Assembly (NCBI GenBank): GCA_013140935.1
Contig: JABFSD010000561.1
Location: forward strand, 1 to 7,405
Length of the DNA: 7,405 nt
DNA from: Acidobacteriota bacterium
Lineage (GTDB): Bacteria; Acidobacteriota; Blastocatellia; RBC074
Direction of reading: 5' to 3'
Both the position numbers and the translations under genes were made by a program. Below, piece after piece: positions 1 through 7,292 of this stretch. The notes below the pieces were generated by a model. That model was given only the letters and a program-made list of their open reading frames with translations, was not told the DNA's origin and ran no database searches. Positions within the stretch are counted from its first letter, which is position 1, and every line of letters begins with the position of its first letter.

Positions 1-1
1 G

Positions 2-2098
2 ATCGGCATCATCATCGTGAACAATCCGCCGGTGAACGCGCTGAGTCCCGGCGTGCCTGAAGGCATTCTCGCAGGCATCAAACGCATCACCGACGACGCC
101 ACGATCAAAGGCGGCGTGTTGATCGGCAGCGGCCAAACGTTTATCGCGGGCGCAGACATCAAGGAATTCGGCAAGATCACGTCGGGCAAACAGGGTGGCA
201 TTCGGCTGAATGAAATTTTGGGGCCGATTGAAGATTGCCCGAAGCCGCTGGTCGCGGCGATTCACGGCACGGCTTTCGGCGGCGGACTCGAAACTGCTAT
301 GGCGTTGCATTACCGCGTAGCCATCGCTTCAGCCCAAGTCGGCCAGCCCGAAGTGAAACTCGGCTTGATTCCCGGCGCGGGCGGTACGCAACGCTTGCCG
401 CGCCTCGCGGGCGTAGCCAAAGCCGTGCAAACGTGTGTGGACGGCAATCCGATCAAAGCGGCTGAAGCGTTGGAAGCTGGCATCATTGACGCCGTCGTCG
501 AAGGCGCAGACACCGACGCTTTGCTGAAAGGCGCGCTCACGTTTCTGCGCGAAAAGATTGCCAGCGGCGCGGCCTTGCGCAAGACGCGCGAACGCGACGA
601 AAAGCTCGGCGATGCGGCGGCGAATGAAGCTGCGTTTGCCGCCATTCGCACCGTAGCGAAAAAGACTGGACGCGGCGGACTTTTAGCTCCGCTCGCCGCG
701 ATTGACGCGGTTGAGGCGGCTACGAAATTGCCCTTTGCCGAAGGCCTCGCGCGCGAAGCTGAACTCTTTCAGCAATGCCTTTTCTCTGACCAATCCAAAG
801 CCGCGATTCATGTTTTCTTCGGCGAGCGCGAGGTCGCCAAGATTCCCGACGTGCCGAAAGACACCAAACAAATCGAAATCAAAAAAGCAGCAGTCATCGG
901 TGCAGGTACGATGGGCGGCGGCATTGCGATGAATTACGCCAACGCCGGCATTCCGGTGATTATCAGAGAGACGACGCAAGAGGCGCTGGATCGCGGCATG
1001 GCGACGATTCGCAAAAACTATCAAAACTCCGTCAACAAAGGCCGCTTCTCGCAAGCCGTGATGGACGAGCGGATGGCGTTGATTACGCCGCAACTCACAT
1101 GGGACGGATTCGACCAGGCCGACATCATCACCGAAGCCGTGTTTGAAGGCATGGCGCTCAAGAAAGAAATCTTTGGCGAACTCGACAAGATCGCCAAGCC
1201 CGGCGCGATTCTCGCGTCGAATACTTCAACGTTGAGCATTGATGAGATTGCGTCGGCTACGTCACGGCCTGAGTGGGTGATCGGACATCACTATTTCAGT
1301 CCGGCGAACGTGATGCGTCTGCTTGAGATCGTACGCGGCAAGGCTACGAGCAAGGAAGTCATTGCGACTTCGATGGCGCTCTCAAAACGGCTCAAGAAAA
1401 TCGGCGTGCTGGTCGGCAATTGTTATGGCTTCGTAGGCAATCGCATGCTGCATCCTTATGGCGCGCAGGCGCAGTTCCTCGTCGAAGAGGGCGCGGCTCC
1501 GCAAGACGTAGACCGCGTGCTTTATCAATTCGGCTGGGCGATGGGGCCATTGGCCGTAGGCGATTTAGCAGGGCTGGACGTCGGCTGGCGCATTCGCAAA
1601 GAACACGCTCACTTGCGGCAAGAGGGCGTGCGTTATCCGCTCGTCGCCGATGCGTTGTGCGAACGCGGACGCTACGGCCAAAAGACGGGCGCGGGTTGGT
1701 ATAAATACGACGAGAACCGTAAAGCGATTCCTGACCCTGAAGTTGACGCTTTGATTTTAGAACTCGCTGCGCAAGCGGGCATCCAGCGTCGCACAATTAC
1801 GGAAGACGAAATCATCGAACGGACGCAGTACGCGCTGATCAACGAAGGCGCGAAAATTCTGCAAGAAGGCATCGCACTGCGCGCCGTAGACATAGACATC
1901 GTTTATCTGAACGGTTACGGCTACCCCGCCTGGCGCGGCGGCCCAATGTGGTACGCCGACACGGTTGGATTGAAGAAAGTCTACGACCGCGTGTGCGAAT
2001 TCCATCAACAGCACGGCGCTGCGTGGGAGCCTGCGCCGTTGTTAAAAGAGTTGGCGGAAGCGGGAAAAACGTTCGCTGATTTTGATAAGGCGAAATAA
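2..2098 (+). CDS. fadJ: Enoyl-CoA hydratase / 3-hydroxyacyl-CoA dehydrogenase fusion (beta-oxidation multifunctional enzyme), 5' end cut by window edge
   Basis: This cytosolic enzyme hydrates trans-2-enoyl-CoA and then oxidises L-3-hydroxyacyl-CoA with NAD. The frame is open to the left edge: codons before the GTG at 17 read IGIII and run into VNNPPVNALS, a crotonase N-terminal strand. The true start is therefore outside, probably 10-20 residues upstream. Counting the GTG as residue 1, the hydratase domain spans about 1-185. It has the oxyanion-hole segment FIAGADI (42-48) and both expected glutamates, E92 (GGGLETA) and E112 (QPEVKLGLIPGAGGT). The dehydrogenase NAD-binding loop is GAGTMG (295-300). 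Its catalytic His is H425 in HHYFSPANVM, paired with E437, and N475 is in GFVGNR. Two C-terminal 3HCDH domains follow (about 468-562 and 600-690). The layout and the LNGYGYPAWRGGPMWYA tail resemble peroxisomal MFE-1 more than E. coli FadB/FadJ, so the symbol is approximate. The likely operon partner is the thiolase at 2919-4100. Confidence 0.95.
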   Translation: MGIIIVNNPPVNALSPGVPEGILAGIKRITDDATIKGGVLIGSGQTFIAGADIKEFGKITSGKQGGIRLNEILGPIEDCPKPLVAAIHGTAFGGGLETAMALHYRVAIASAQVGQPEVKLGLIPGAGGTQRLPRLAGVAKAVQTCVDGNPIKAAEALEAGIIDAVVEGADTDALLKGALTFLREKIASGAALRKTRERDEKLGDAAANEAAFAAIRTVAKKTGRGGLLAPLAAIDAVEAATKLPFAEGLAREAELFQQCLFSDQSKAAIHVFFGEREVAKIPDVPKDTKQIEIKKAAVIGAGTMGGGIAMNYANAGIPVIIRETTQEALDRGMATIRKNYQNSVNKGRFSQAVMDERMALITPQLTWDGFDQADIITEAVFEGMALKKEIFGELDKIAKPGAILASNTSTLSIDEIASATSRPEWVIGHHYFSPANVMRLLEIVRGKATSKEVIATSMALSKRLKKIGVLVGNCYGFVGNRMLHPYGAQAQFLVEEGAAPQDVDRVLYQFGWAMGPLAVGDLAGLDVGWRIRKEHAHLRQEGVRYPLVADALCERGRYGQKTGAGWYKYDENRKAIPDPEVDALILELAAQAGIQRRTITEDEIIERTQYALINEGAKILQEGIALRAVDIDIVYLNGYGYPAWRGGPMWYADTVGLKKVYDRVCEFHQQHGAAWEPAPLLKELAEAGKTFADFDKAK

Positions 2099-2099
2099 T

Positions 2100-2133
2100 C
2101 TGGGTGCGCTCACAGGACTACAGGCGCACCCAG
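2100..2133. repeat. Perfect 10-bp inverted repeat (hairpin) between the beta-oxidation enzyme and the GNAT gene
   Basis: CTGGGTGCGC (2100-2109) is exactly complementary to GCGCACCCAG (2124-2133), with a 14-base loop. It begins two bases after the TAA of the upstream gene and ends 11 bases before the ATG at 2145. No T-tract follows, so it is not a standard intrinsic terminator. It could stabilise the 3' end of the upstream message, set relative expression inside the operon, or be one copy of a dispersed intergenic repeat. No second copy was noticed in this window. Confidence 0.6.
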
Positions 2134-2144
2134 GTTGGCGCGAC

Positions 2145-2888
2145 ATGACAGGCACAAATACAACCATTCAACGATTGCTTTCTCTCATTCCCGATGAGCA
2201 CAAGTTCGTCGAGTTGCGAGCGTTGTTGCTTTCGGATGAATGCGAAGTTTATGGCTTTGCCGAAACCGACCGGTTGAGCTTCGTGGCTTGTTACGAAGAG
2301 CCTGATCTGGCCTTTGTTTATGGGCGTCCGGCGCGGGCGGCGATTCGTCAGGTGGCGGAGCGGCAACCGTCAGAGGATACGATTCTGTGCTTGCCGGAAG
2401 ATCGTGCTTATGTTGAGGAAGCCTTGCCGGAATGGCGTTCTGAACTGGCTCACATTTATCGCCTGGTGGATGACGCGTACTTGCCGAAAATCTCAGCGGG
2501 AGCAGTGCGCTTTCTAACTTCATCCGAACTCGAAGCGATGAGTCACGTCCCCGCCGAGTTGAAAGAAGAGTTGCTTGAAGCAGCCGAAGAGTCGCCAGTC
2601 GCTGCTACGTTTGTCGAGGAATTGCCCGTCTCTTTTTGTTATGCGGGCAGTCGCACAGAAACGTTGTGGGATATTTCGATTGATACGCTGGCTGAATATC
2701 GCCAGCGCGGTTACGCGGCGCTGTGCGTAGCTTTTATGATCGAACATTTTCGCCAGCAAGGGTTGGCTCCGGTGTGGGGTGCGTTGGAATCGAACCTCGC
2801 GTCAATGAAGTTGGCGGAAAAACTCGGATTTGCGCCAGTAGATCAACTTGTCGTATTTGAAGCATCCGATCAGGACGCAAGCGCCTGA
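2145..2888 (+). CDS. GNAT-family N-acetyltransferase, substrate unknown
   Basis: This 247-residue protein has a GNAT fold in its C-terminal half (about 120-240). The acetyl-CoA pyrophosphate loop appears as YRQRGYAA (185-192), after strand LWDISIDT (174-181). The family's C-terminal motif is ALESNLASMKLAEKLGF (213-229). The N-terminal half (1-110) has no motif I can name and may be a degenerate second GNAT-like domain or a substrate-specificity region. No signal peptide or membrane segment is seen, so it is probably cytosolic. The ATG at 2145 is chosen because the frame upstream (open to a TTG at 2082) runs through an inverted repeat and overlaps the previous gene. No strong ribosome site precedes 2145. 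It lies 46 bases after the multifunctional enzyme and 30 before the thiolase, which suggests co-transcription. The acceptor (amine, protein lysine or small molecule) cannot be inferred. Confidence 0.8.
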   Translation: MTGTNTTIQRLLSLIPDEHKFVELRALLLSDECEVYGFAETDRLSFVACYEEPDLAFVYGRPARAAIRQVAERQPSEDTILCLPEDRAYVEEALPEWRSELAHIYRLVDDAYLPKISAGAVRFLTSSELEAMSHVPAELKEELLEAAEESPVAATFVEELPVSFCYAGSRTETLWDISIDTLAEYRQRGYAALCVAFMIEHFRQQGLAPVWGALESNLASMKLAEKLGFAPVDQLVVFEASDQDASA

Positions 2889-2904
2889 TACACATCTTTA
2901 ATTT

Positions 2905-2910
2905 GAGAGG
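2905..2910 (+). promoter_or_regulatory. Ribosome binding site of the thiolase gene
   Basis: GAGAGG ends 8 bases before the ATG at 2919, a standard Shine-Dalgarno spacing. This supports that start codon. Only 30 bases separate the GNAT stop from this gene, and no promoter is apparent there, so translation probably uses a shared operon transcript. Confidence 0.65.
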
Positions 2911-2918
2911 CATCACCA

Positions 2919-4100
2919 ATGAGAGAAGTCGTTATCGTAGACAGCGTGCGTACGCCGCTCGCCAAGTCCTATCGCGGTTCGTTTAACATCACCAAGCCCG
3001 CGGATTTGCTGGCGCACGCAATCAAGCATTTGATGGCGCGCGTACCGCAACTTGATGCGTCAGAAGTTGACGATGTGATTGCCGGATGCGCGCAACCCAG
3101 CGGTGAGCAAGGCCAAAACATCGCGCGCATCGGCGCGTTGATGGCGGGCTTGTCGCCTTACGTAGCCGCGACGACCGTGAATCGTTTTTGCTCATCGGGT
3201 TTGCAGGCGATTGCGATGGCGGCGGCTCAGATACGCGAAGGCGCTGATGCCGCGATTGGCTGCGGGGTCGAAAGCATTTCGTTTATGAAGCGCGATTTCG
3301 AACCGCAACCATGGATTCAGGAACACTTCCCCGGCGTTTATATGGTGATGGGTGACACGGCTGAAAACGTAGCCAAAGGTTACGGCGTCAGCCGACAAGC
3401 GCAAGACGAATACTCGCTGATGAGCCAGCAACGCACGGCACGCGCGCAAGCCGAAGGTTTTTTTGCGGACGAGATCATGCCGATGCAAGTCACGCGCGGC
3501 TTGCTCGACAAAGCGACCGGCAAGATTGCGAGTACGGAAGAACACTTGTGCGACCGCGACGAATGCAATCGCGCCGACACTACGCTCGAAGGCTTGCTGG
3601 GGTTGAAAGCCGTGTTTGATAAAGACAGTGGGCAGGGAAGTGTCACAGCAGGGAACTCATCGCAATTGTCCGACGGAGCTTCGGCGACGCTGGTGATGTC
3701 GCGCGAACGCGCCGAGGCGTTGGGCATCAAGCCGAAGCTGATCTTTCGCGGCTTTGCTGTCGCCGGTTGCGAACCCGATGAGATGGGCATCGGCCCGATT
3801 TATGCCGTACCCAAATTGCTCAAACGCCACGGGCTCAGCGTCAACGATATTGACCTGTGGGAACTCAACGAAGCCTTTGCGGTGCAGGTGTTGTATTGCC
3901 GCGACTTCCTCGGCATCTCGCAAGACAAACTCAATGTGAACGGCGGCTCGATTGCGATTGGGCATCCGTTCGGGATGACGGGTTCGCGGATGGTGGGTAC
4001 GCTGGCGAATCAGATGCGGCACAGCGGTGCAAAACTCGGCGTCGTGACGATGTGCATTGGCGGCGGACAAGGCGCGGCGGGCTTGTTTGAGGCTTGTTAA
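2919..4100 (+). CDS. fadA: Acetyl-CoA C-acyltransferase (3-ketoacyl-CoA thiolase)
   Basis: The enzyme cleaves 3-ketoacyl-CoA with free CoA to acetyl-CoA and an acyl-CoA two carbons shorter, the last step of a beta-oxidation turn. It has 393 residues, the usual thiolase length. The nucleophilic cysteine is C91 in VNRFCSSGLQA. The GNSSQLSDGA segment is at 245-254 and NEAF at 317-320. The catalytic histidine is H349 in GGSIAIGHPFGMTGSR, and the second cysteine is C379 in CIGGGQGAAG near the C terminus. All catalytic residues are therefore present. The N terminus MREVVIVDSVRTP is typical of the family, so the start is secure. An acetoacetyl-CoA thiolase (biosynthetic type) is the main alternative. 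The VNRFCSSG form and the multifunctional enzyme upstream favour the degradative FadA type. It is the last gene of the + strand operon, with a terminator directly after it. Confidence 0.95.
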   Translation: MREVVIVDSVRTPLAKSYRGSFNITKPADLLAHAIKHLMARVPQLDASEVDDVIAGCAQPSGEQGQNIARIGALMAGLSPYVAATTVNRFCSSGLQAIAMAAAQIREGADAAIGCGVESISFMKRDFEPQPWIQEHFPGVYMVMGDTAENVAKGYGVSRQAQDEYSLMSQQRTARAQAEGFFADEIMPMQVTRGLLDKATGKIASTEEHLCDRDECNRADTTLEGLLGLKAVFDKDSGQGSVTAGNSSQLSDGASATLVMSRERAEALGIKPKLIFRGFAVAGCEPDEMGIGPIYAVPKLLKRHGLSVNDIDLWELNEAFAVQVLYCRDFLGISQDKLNVNGGSIAIGHPFGMTGSRMVGTLANQMRHSGAKLGVVTMCIGGGQGAAGLFEAC

Positions 4101-4107
4101 GTAACTC

Positions 4108-4153
4108 AGCGCGGAAAGAGCCTGCCAGCTTTTTTCGCGCTACTTTACTTTTT
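4108..4153 (+). terminator. Intrinsic terminator of the beta-oxidation operon
   Basis: Bases 4108-4121 pair with 4128-4141 in a 14-bp stem containing two G-T wobbles, closing a 6-base loop (CTGCCA). The outer six pairs (AGCGCG/CGCGCT) are pure Watson-Crick. A T-rich stretch, ACTTTACTTTTT (4142-4153), follows on the + strand. The stem starts 8 bases after the thiolase stop. The other strand has no T-tract after the stem, so it should act in the + direction only. Confidence 0.75.
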
Positions 4154-4246
4154 GTGTTCAGCCAAAACTACTCGCGCCCTGTGCTTGTTCCCCGTGAATC
4201 GCAGTAACTATTAGTGCTAATGCAAGTTGTGGGAAATAAAGATCTG

Positions 4247-4269
4247 AAAAATTAACCGCTAATTAGCGA
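4247..4269 (-). terminator. Possible weak terminator of the rhamnose operon
   Basis: The 12-base palindrome CGCTAATTAGCG (4257-4268) can fold on the - strand as a 4-bp stem, plus one G-T pair, around an AATT loop. TTAATTTTT (4255-4247) follows it. It lies about 35 bases past the rfbC stop, where a terminator is expected. The stem is short, so the call is weak. Confidence 0.35.
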
Positions 4270-4303
4270 GGCTCAATGTGTAAAAATTGGGCAGAACAGG
4301 ACG

Positions 4304-4852
4304 CTATGCAAAGACCTCAGTTTGCGAAAGAGGGGTGCCTTGTTGATCTTTTAACGATAAAAGCAATGGAGCATCAGCGAGCAATGGCCATCGTACGCCA
4401 ACCGAAGGGTCATCCCATTGCAAGGTGCGTTCGTATTCAGGCGCATAAAAATCCGTACATTTATAGACGAATTCCGCTTTTTCGCTTACGACGTAAAATC
4501 CATGGGCAAACCCCGGTGGTATCCACAACTGATGTTTGTTTTCAGCGGAAAGATACATCCCCACCCACCGGCCAAAAGTAGGCGAGGAGCGTCTCAAGTC
4601 CACTGCTACGTCGAAAACCTCTCCCGCTACTACCCGTACGAGCTTCCCCTGGGGCCGCTGAATTTGATAATGCAAGCCGCGTAAAGTGCCGCGTAGCGAA
4701 TAAGAATGGTTATCTTGTACGAAAGAGAGATCAAGACCAGCCGCCGCAAATTTACTGGCTTCCCAGGTTTCGAGAAACCAGCCGCGCGCGTCCCCGAAAA
4801 TGCGCGGCTCAATTAACTTAACCTCAGAGATTGCTGTGGGCGTAATGTTCAT
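4304..4852 (-). CDS. rfbC: dTDP-4-dehydrorhamnose 3,5-epimerase
   Basis: This cytosolic enzyme (RmlC) epimerises C3 and C5 of dTDP-4-keto-6-deoxy-D-glucose to the L-lyxo sugar, the third step of dTDP-L-rhamnose synthesis. It has 182 residues, the usual size of this single cupin-fold protein. Visible motifs are the N-terminal PRIFGDARGWFLET (16-29), the catalytic base H61 in RGTLRGLHYQ, and K70 in PQGKLVRV. The cupin segment WIPPGFAHGFYV (110-121) follows, then Y130 in FVYKCTDFYAPEYER and D169 near the C terminus as the expected partner of H61. Known catalytic positions of RmlC thus appear conserved. The ATG at 4852 lies 16 bases after the rfbA stop. No clear Shine-Dalgarno is seen there, so translational coupling to rfbA is plausible. 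It is the last gene of the rhamnose operon. Confidence 0.96.
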   Translation of the reverse strand: MNITPTAISEVKLIEPRIFGDARGWFLETWEASKFAAAGLDLSFVQDNHSYSLRGTLRGLHYQIQRPQGKLVRVVAGEVFDVAVDLRRSSPTFGRWVGMYLSAENKHQLWIPPGFAHGFYVVSEKAEFVYKCTDFYAPEYERTLQWDDPSVGVRWPLLADAPLLLSLKDQQGTPLSQTEVFA

Positions 4853-4868
4853 AAGCAGAAAACAGGTG

Positions 4869-5753
4869 CTATCTTACACTGCCTTTTTCTTTGAGAATTT
4901 CAGCCAACGCTATGCCATAGCCATTGTTGGCATATTGCTGTGCCAAACTTTCGAGTTGTTCGCGCCCGATAAAACCCATCCGATACGCTATTTCTTCCGG
5001 GCAGGCAATGGTCAGCCCCTGCCTTTCCTGCACGGCTTGGACGAAATTGGCGGATTGTAAGAGAGATTCGTGCGTGCCGGCATCCAGCCAGGCTACGCCG
5101 CGCCCCAAATTTATCACTTTTAAGCTACCTTGCTGCAAATAGACTTTGTTCAAATCGGTGATTTCCAATTCTCCGCGCGGCGATGGCTCTAACACGGCGG
5201 CTTTGGCTACCACGGTTGAGTCATAAAAATACAGGCCGGGAATTGCATAATTTGAGCGGGGAGCCGAAGGCTTTTCTTCGAGGCTGATAGCGTTTCCCTG
5301 AACATCGAATTCGACTACTCCATAACGTTCGGGGTCACGCACGGGATAGGCAAAAATCAGCGCGCCTTCTGAAATCTCAGACGCTTTTTGCATCATGTTG
5401 ATTATGTCGTGCCCGAAAAAAATATTATCACCGAGAATGAGGCTGACAGTGTCGTTTCCGATAAAGTCTTTGCCTACGCGAAAGGCGTCCGCCAAGCCGC
5501 GCGGCTGATCCTGTTCAGCATATTGAAACTGCATTCCCCATTGTGTTCCGTCGCCCAATAGGCGGCGAAATAAAGGTAAATCCTCAGGCGTTGAAATGAC
5601 TAACACTTCGCGTATGCCCGCCAACATCAGCATCGAAAGCGGGTAATAGATCATCGGCTTGTCGTAAACCGGCAATAATTGTTTGCTGATCGTTAAGGTT
5701 AAGGGATGTAATCTGGTGCCGCGTCCTCCGGCTAAGATAATGCCTTTCATCAT
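4869..5753 (-). CDS. rfbA: Glucose-1-phosphate thymidylyltransferase
   Basis: The enzyme (RmlA) joins dTTP and glucose-1-phosphate to give dTDP-glucose and pyrophosphate, the committed step of the rhamnose pathway and usually feedback-inhibited by dTDP-L-rhamnose. It has 294 residues, the normal length. The nucleotide-binding signature is [11 protein letters not shown] (9-19), followed by [13 protein letters not shown] (23-35). D109 in [10 protein letters not shown] and D224 in [10 protein letters not shown] are the expected magnesium ligands. EEKP (159-162) and GELEITDLN (194-202) line the sugar site. The protein begins MM. Both ATGs (5753 and 5750) are within reach of the Shine-Dalgarno at 5760-5764, and 5753 is kept as the first. 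The gap to rfbB is 19 bases and to rfbC 16 bases, so the three are probably co-transcribed. Confidence 0.97.
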   Translation of the reverse strand: MMKGIILAGGRGTRLHPLTLTISKQLLPVYDKPMIYYPLSMLMLAGIREVLVISTPEDLPLFRRLLGDGTQWGMQFQYAEQDQPRGLADAFRVGKDFIGNDTVSLILGDNIFFGHDIINMMQKASEISEGALIFAYPVRDPERYGVVEFDVQGNAISLEEKPSAPRSNYAIPGLYFYDSTVVAKAAVLEPSPRGELEITDLNKVYLQQGSLKVINLGRGVAWLDAGTHESLLQSANFVQAVQERQGLTIACPEEIAYRMGFIGREQLESLAQQYANNGYGIALAEILKEKGSVR

Positions 5754-5759
5754 AAAATG

Positions 5760-5764
5760 CTCCT
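5760..5764 (-). promoter_or_regulatory. Ribosome binding site of rfbA
   Basis: On the - strand AGGAG (5764-5760) precedes the first ATG (5753) by 6 bases and the second ATG (5750) by 9. Either start could be used. It sits in the 19-base gap after rfbB. Confidence 0.6.
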
Positions 5765-5772
5765 GCTAAAAT

Positions 5773-6864
5773 TTATTCCGACGGGCTGGCCGCCCGTTGT
5801 TGATAATTATTTTTGACCCAGCTTTGATATTCCTGCTTCTGTCGAACGCCGGCCAGCCATTCACTGTTATCGAGATACCATTGAATGGTTTTGCGCAAGC
5901 CTGTCGCCAATGACTCGCTTGGCGTCCAACCTAACTCGCGGGCGATCTTGCGCCCGTCAATCGCGTAACGCCGATCATGTCCCGGGCGATCTTTTACGTA
6001 AGTTATCAACTGCTCGCGCGGCGTGAGTTGAGCGTCAGGCCTTAGCTCATCCAGGATAGCGCAAATCTGTTTGACGATTTCCAGGTTCGTCGGTTGCGTA
6101 TTTCCACCGATGTTATAAGTCTCGCCCACTTGACCCTGGGTCGCAACCAGATGAATAGCAGCGCAATGATCTTCGACATACAGCCAATCCCGAATTTGTT
6201 GGCCGTCGCCATAAATCGGCAGCGGCTTACCTTCGAGCGCATTCAACACAATCACGGGAATCAATTTTTCGGGAAACTGATAAGGCCCATAATTATTCGA
6301 GCAATTCGTAATCGTAATAGGCAAGCCATAAGTATGATGATAAGCCCGCACCAAATGATCGCTCGCCGCCTTTGACGCCGCATAAGGCGAGTTGGGGGAA
6401 TAAGGCGTAGTCTCAGCAAAAGCCGGGTCGTCAGGAGCCAGTGTCCCATAAACCTCATCCGTTGAGACATGATGAAACCGGACAGCTTCAAGCGGCAACA
6501 GCTTCTCATTCACCCAAACGTGACGGACGGCTTCCAATAAATTCAGCGTGCCGTTGACATTGGTTTGCACAAATGCCGTCGGCCCGCTGATCGAACGGTC
6601 TACGTGAGATTCGGCGGCAAAATGGATGACCGTATCAATCGCTTGTTGGCGCAATAATTCTTTGACCTTATCGAAGTCGGCGATGTCGCCTTCGATAAAC
6701 TGGTGACGTTGCGCGTCAGGCAATCCTGCCAAGTTAGCCAAGTTGCCCGCATAAGTTAAGGCATCAAGGTTAAAGATTTGCGCGTGACTATCTTTATTTA
6801 GCAAGTAATGCACAAAATTCGAGCCGATAAAGCCGGCTCCGCCTGTAACTAATACTTTTCTCAT
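5773..6864 (-). CDS. rfbB: dTDP-glucose 4,6-dehydratase
   Basis: This NAD-dependent short-chain dehydrogenase/reductase (RmlB) converts dTDP-glucose to dTDP-4-keto-6-deoxyglucose by oxidation, water elimination and reduction within one active site. It has 363 residues, the typical length. The Rossmann loop is GGAGFIGS (8-15), with DALTYAGNL (34-42) and HFAAESHVDRS (81-91) in the cofactor site. The catalytic TDE triplet is 135-137 in STDEVYG, and the Tyr-Lys pair is Y161 and K165 in SPYAASKAASDH. NCSNNYGPYQFPEKLIP (187-203) and YGDGQQIRDWLYVEDH (218-233) bind the nucleotide-sugar. VKDRPGHDRRYAID (290-303) completes the family signature. A GAGGA (6872-6868) lies just upstream of the ATG with a short 3-base spacer. 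rfbD ends 17 bases before this start. Confidence 0.97.
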   Translation of the reverse strand: MRKVLVTGGAGFIGSNFVHYLLNKDSHAQIFNLDALTYAGNLANLAGLPDAQRHQFIEGDIADFDKVKELLRQQAIDTVIHFAAESHVDRSISGPTAFVQTNVNGTLNLLEAVRHVWVNEKLLPLEAVRFHHVSTDEVYGTLAPDDPAFAETTPYSPNSPYAASKAASDHLVRAYHHTYGLPITITNCSNNYGPYQFPEKLIPVIVLNALEGKPLPIYGDGQQIRDWLYVEDHCAAIHLVATQGQVGETYNIGGNTQPTNLEIVKQICAILDELRPDAQLTPREQLITYVKDRPGHDRRYAIDGRKIARELGWTPSESLATGLRKTIQWYLDNSEWLAGVRQKQEYQSWVKNNYQQRAASPSE

Positions 6865-6881
6865 GTGTCCTCGTTAACGAT

Positions 6882-7292
6882 TTAATCTAATAACCGAATA
6901 CATTCCCGCAATCCGTCGTGCCAATGTGGCATGGTTAGCCCAAATGTCTCCTCAAATTTATGCATGGAAAGGCGCGAATTGGCCGGACGCTTAGCGGCAG
7001 TTAAATACGCGCTCGTAGGGATTCCCACAATTTCCTGTACTTTTAGTTTTATCCCTTGTTTTCGCGCTGCCCCACAAATCGCTTGGGCAAACTCATACCA
7101 CGAAGCGGTTCCTTTATTGCAGAGGTGATAAATTCCGCTGGGGAAAGTCGAGGAGGTTAGAGCGACTTGTAACGCCTGCTTCGTAATTTGCGCCAAATGT
7201 CCAGCATAAGTGGGAGAGCCGTACTGATCATTCACGACGCTTAACGTCTTTTGCTCCTTACCCAGACGCAGCATCGTGCGGAGAAAATTATT
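6882..7292 (-). pseudogene. rfbD: C-terminal fragment of dTDP-4-dehydrorhamnose reductase (RmlD), 5' part lost
   Basis: This is the C-terminal ~137 residues of RmlD, which uses NAD(P)H to reduce the 4-keto group and finish dTDP-L-rhamnose. Intact RmlD is about 290 residues. Recognisable family segments are NNFLRTMLRLGKEQ at the left, NDQYGSPTYAGHLAQ, GIYHLCNKGTASWYEFAQAI and KRPANSRLS, then a normal C terminus ending at 6882. The first recognisable residues (NNFLRT, 7292-7275) are preceded directly by an in-frame TGA (7293-7295), where the family has a glycine. None of the three upstream - strand frames continues the RmlD sequence. The Rossmann loop and the YxxxK catalytic pair are absent. 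An ATG at 7274 could start a 130-residue product, but it could not be an active reductase. I infer disruption by insertion or rearrangement. An assembly join would look the same. Confidence 0.8.

Noticed and set aside
310..651. Open frame on the - strand (113 codons) inside the multifunctional enzyme gene
   Set aside because: It lies opposite a clear crotonase coding region, has low-complexity Ala/Ser-rich composition and no recognisable motif. It is a shadow frame.
1392..1796. Arg-rich open frames on both strands (up to 134 codons) inside the dehydrogenase domain
   Set aside because: They are by-products of GC-rich codon positions in the real gene, with no domain or ribosome site.
3657..4070. 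137-codon - strand frame opposite the thiolase
   Set aside because: It is His/Arg-rich shadow coding under conserved thiolase catalytic motifs, with no independent support.
4206..4228. Inverted repeat AACTATTAG / CTAATgcaAGTT in the convergent gap
   Set aside because: The 2-base loop, the AT pairs and a 3-base bulge make a poor hairpin, and no T-tract follows on either strand. It is not supportable as a terminator or operator.
4276..4581. 101-codon + strand frame starting in the convergent gap and running through rfbC
   Set aside because: It overlaps strongly conserved RmlC sequence on the other strand and has no homology that I recognise.
6872..6879. CGTTAACG palindrome in the rfbD-rfbB gap
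   Set aside because: It is eight bases long, expected by chance, and partly overlaps the ribosome binding site of rfbB.
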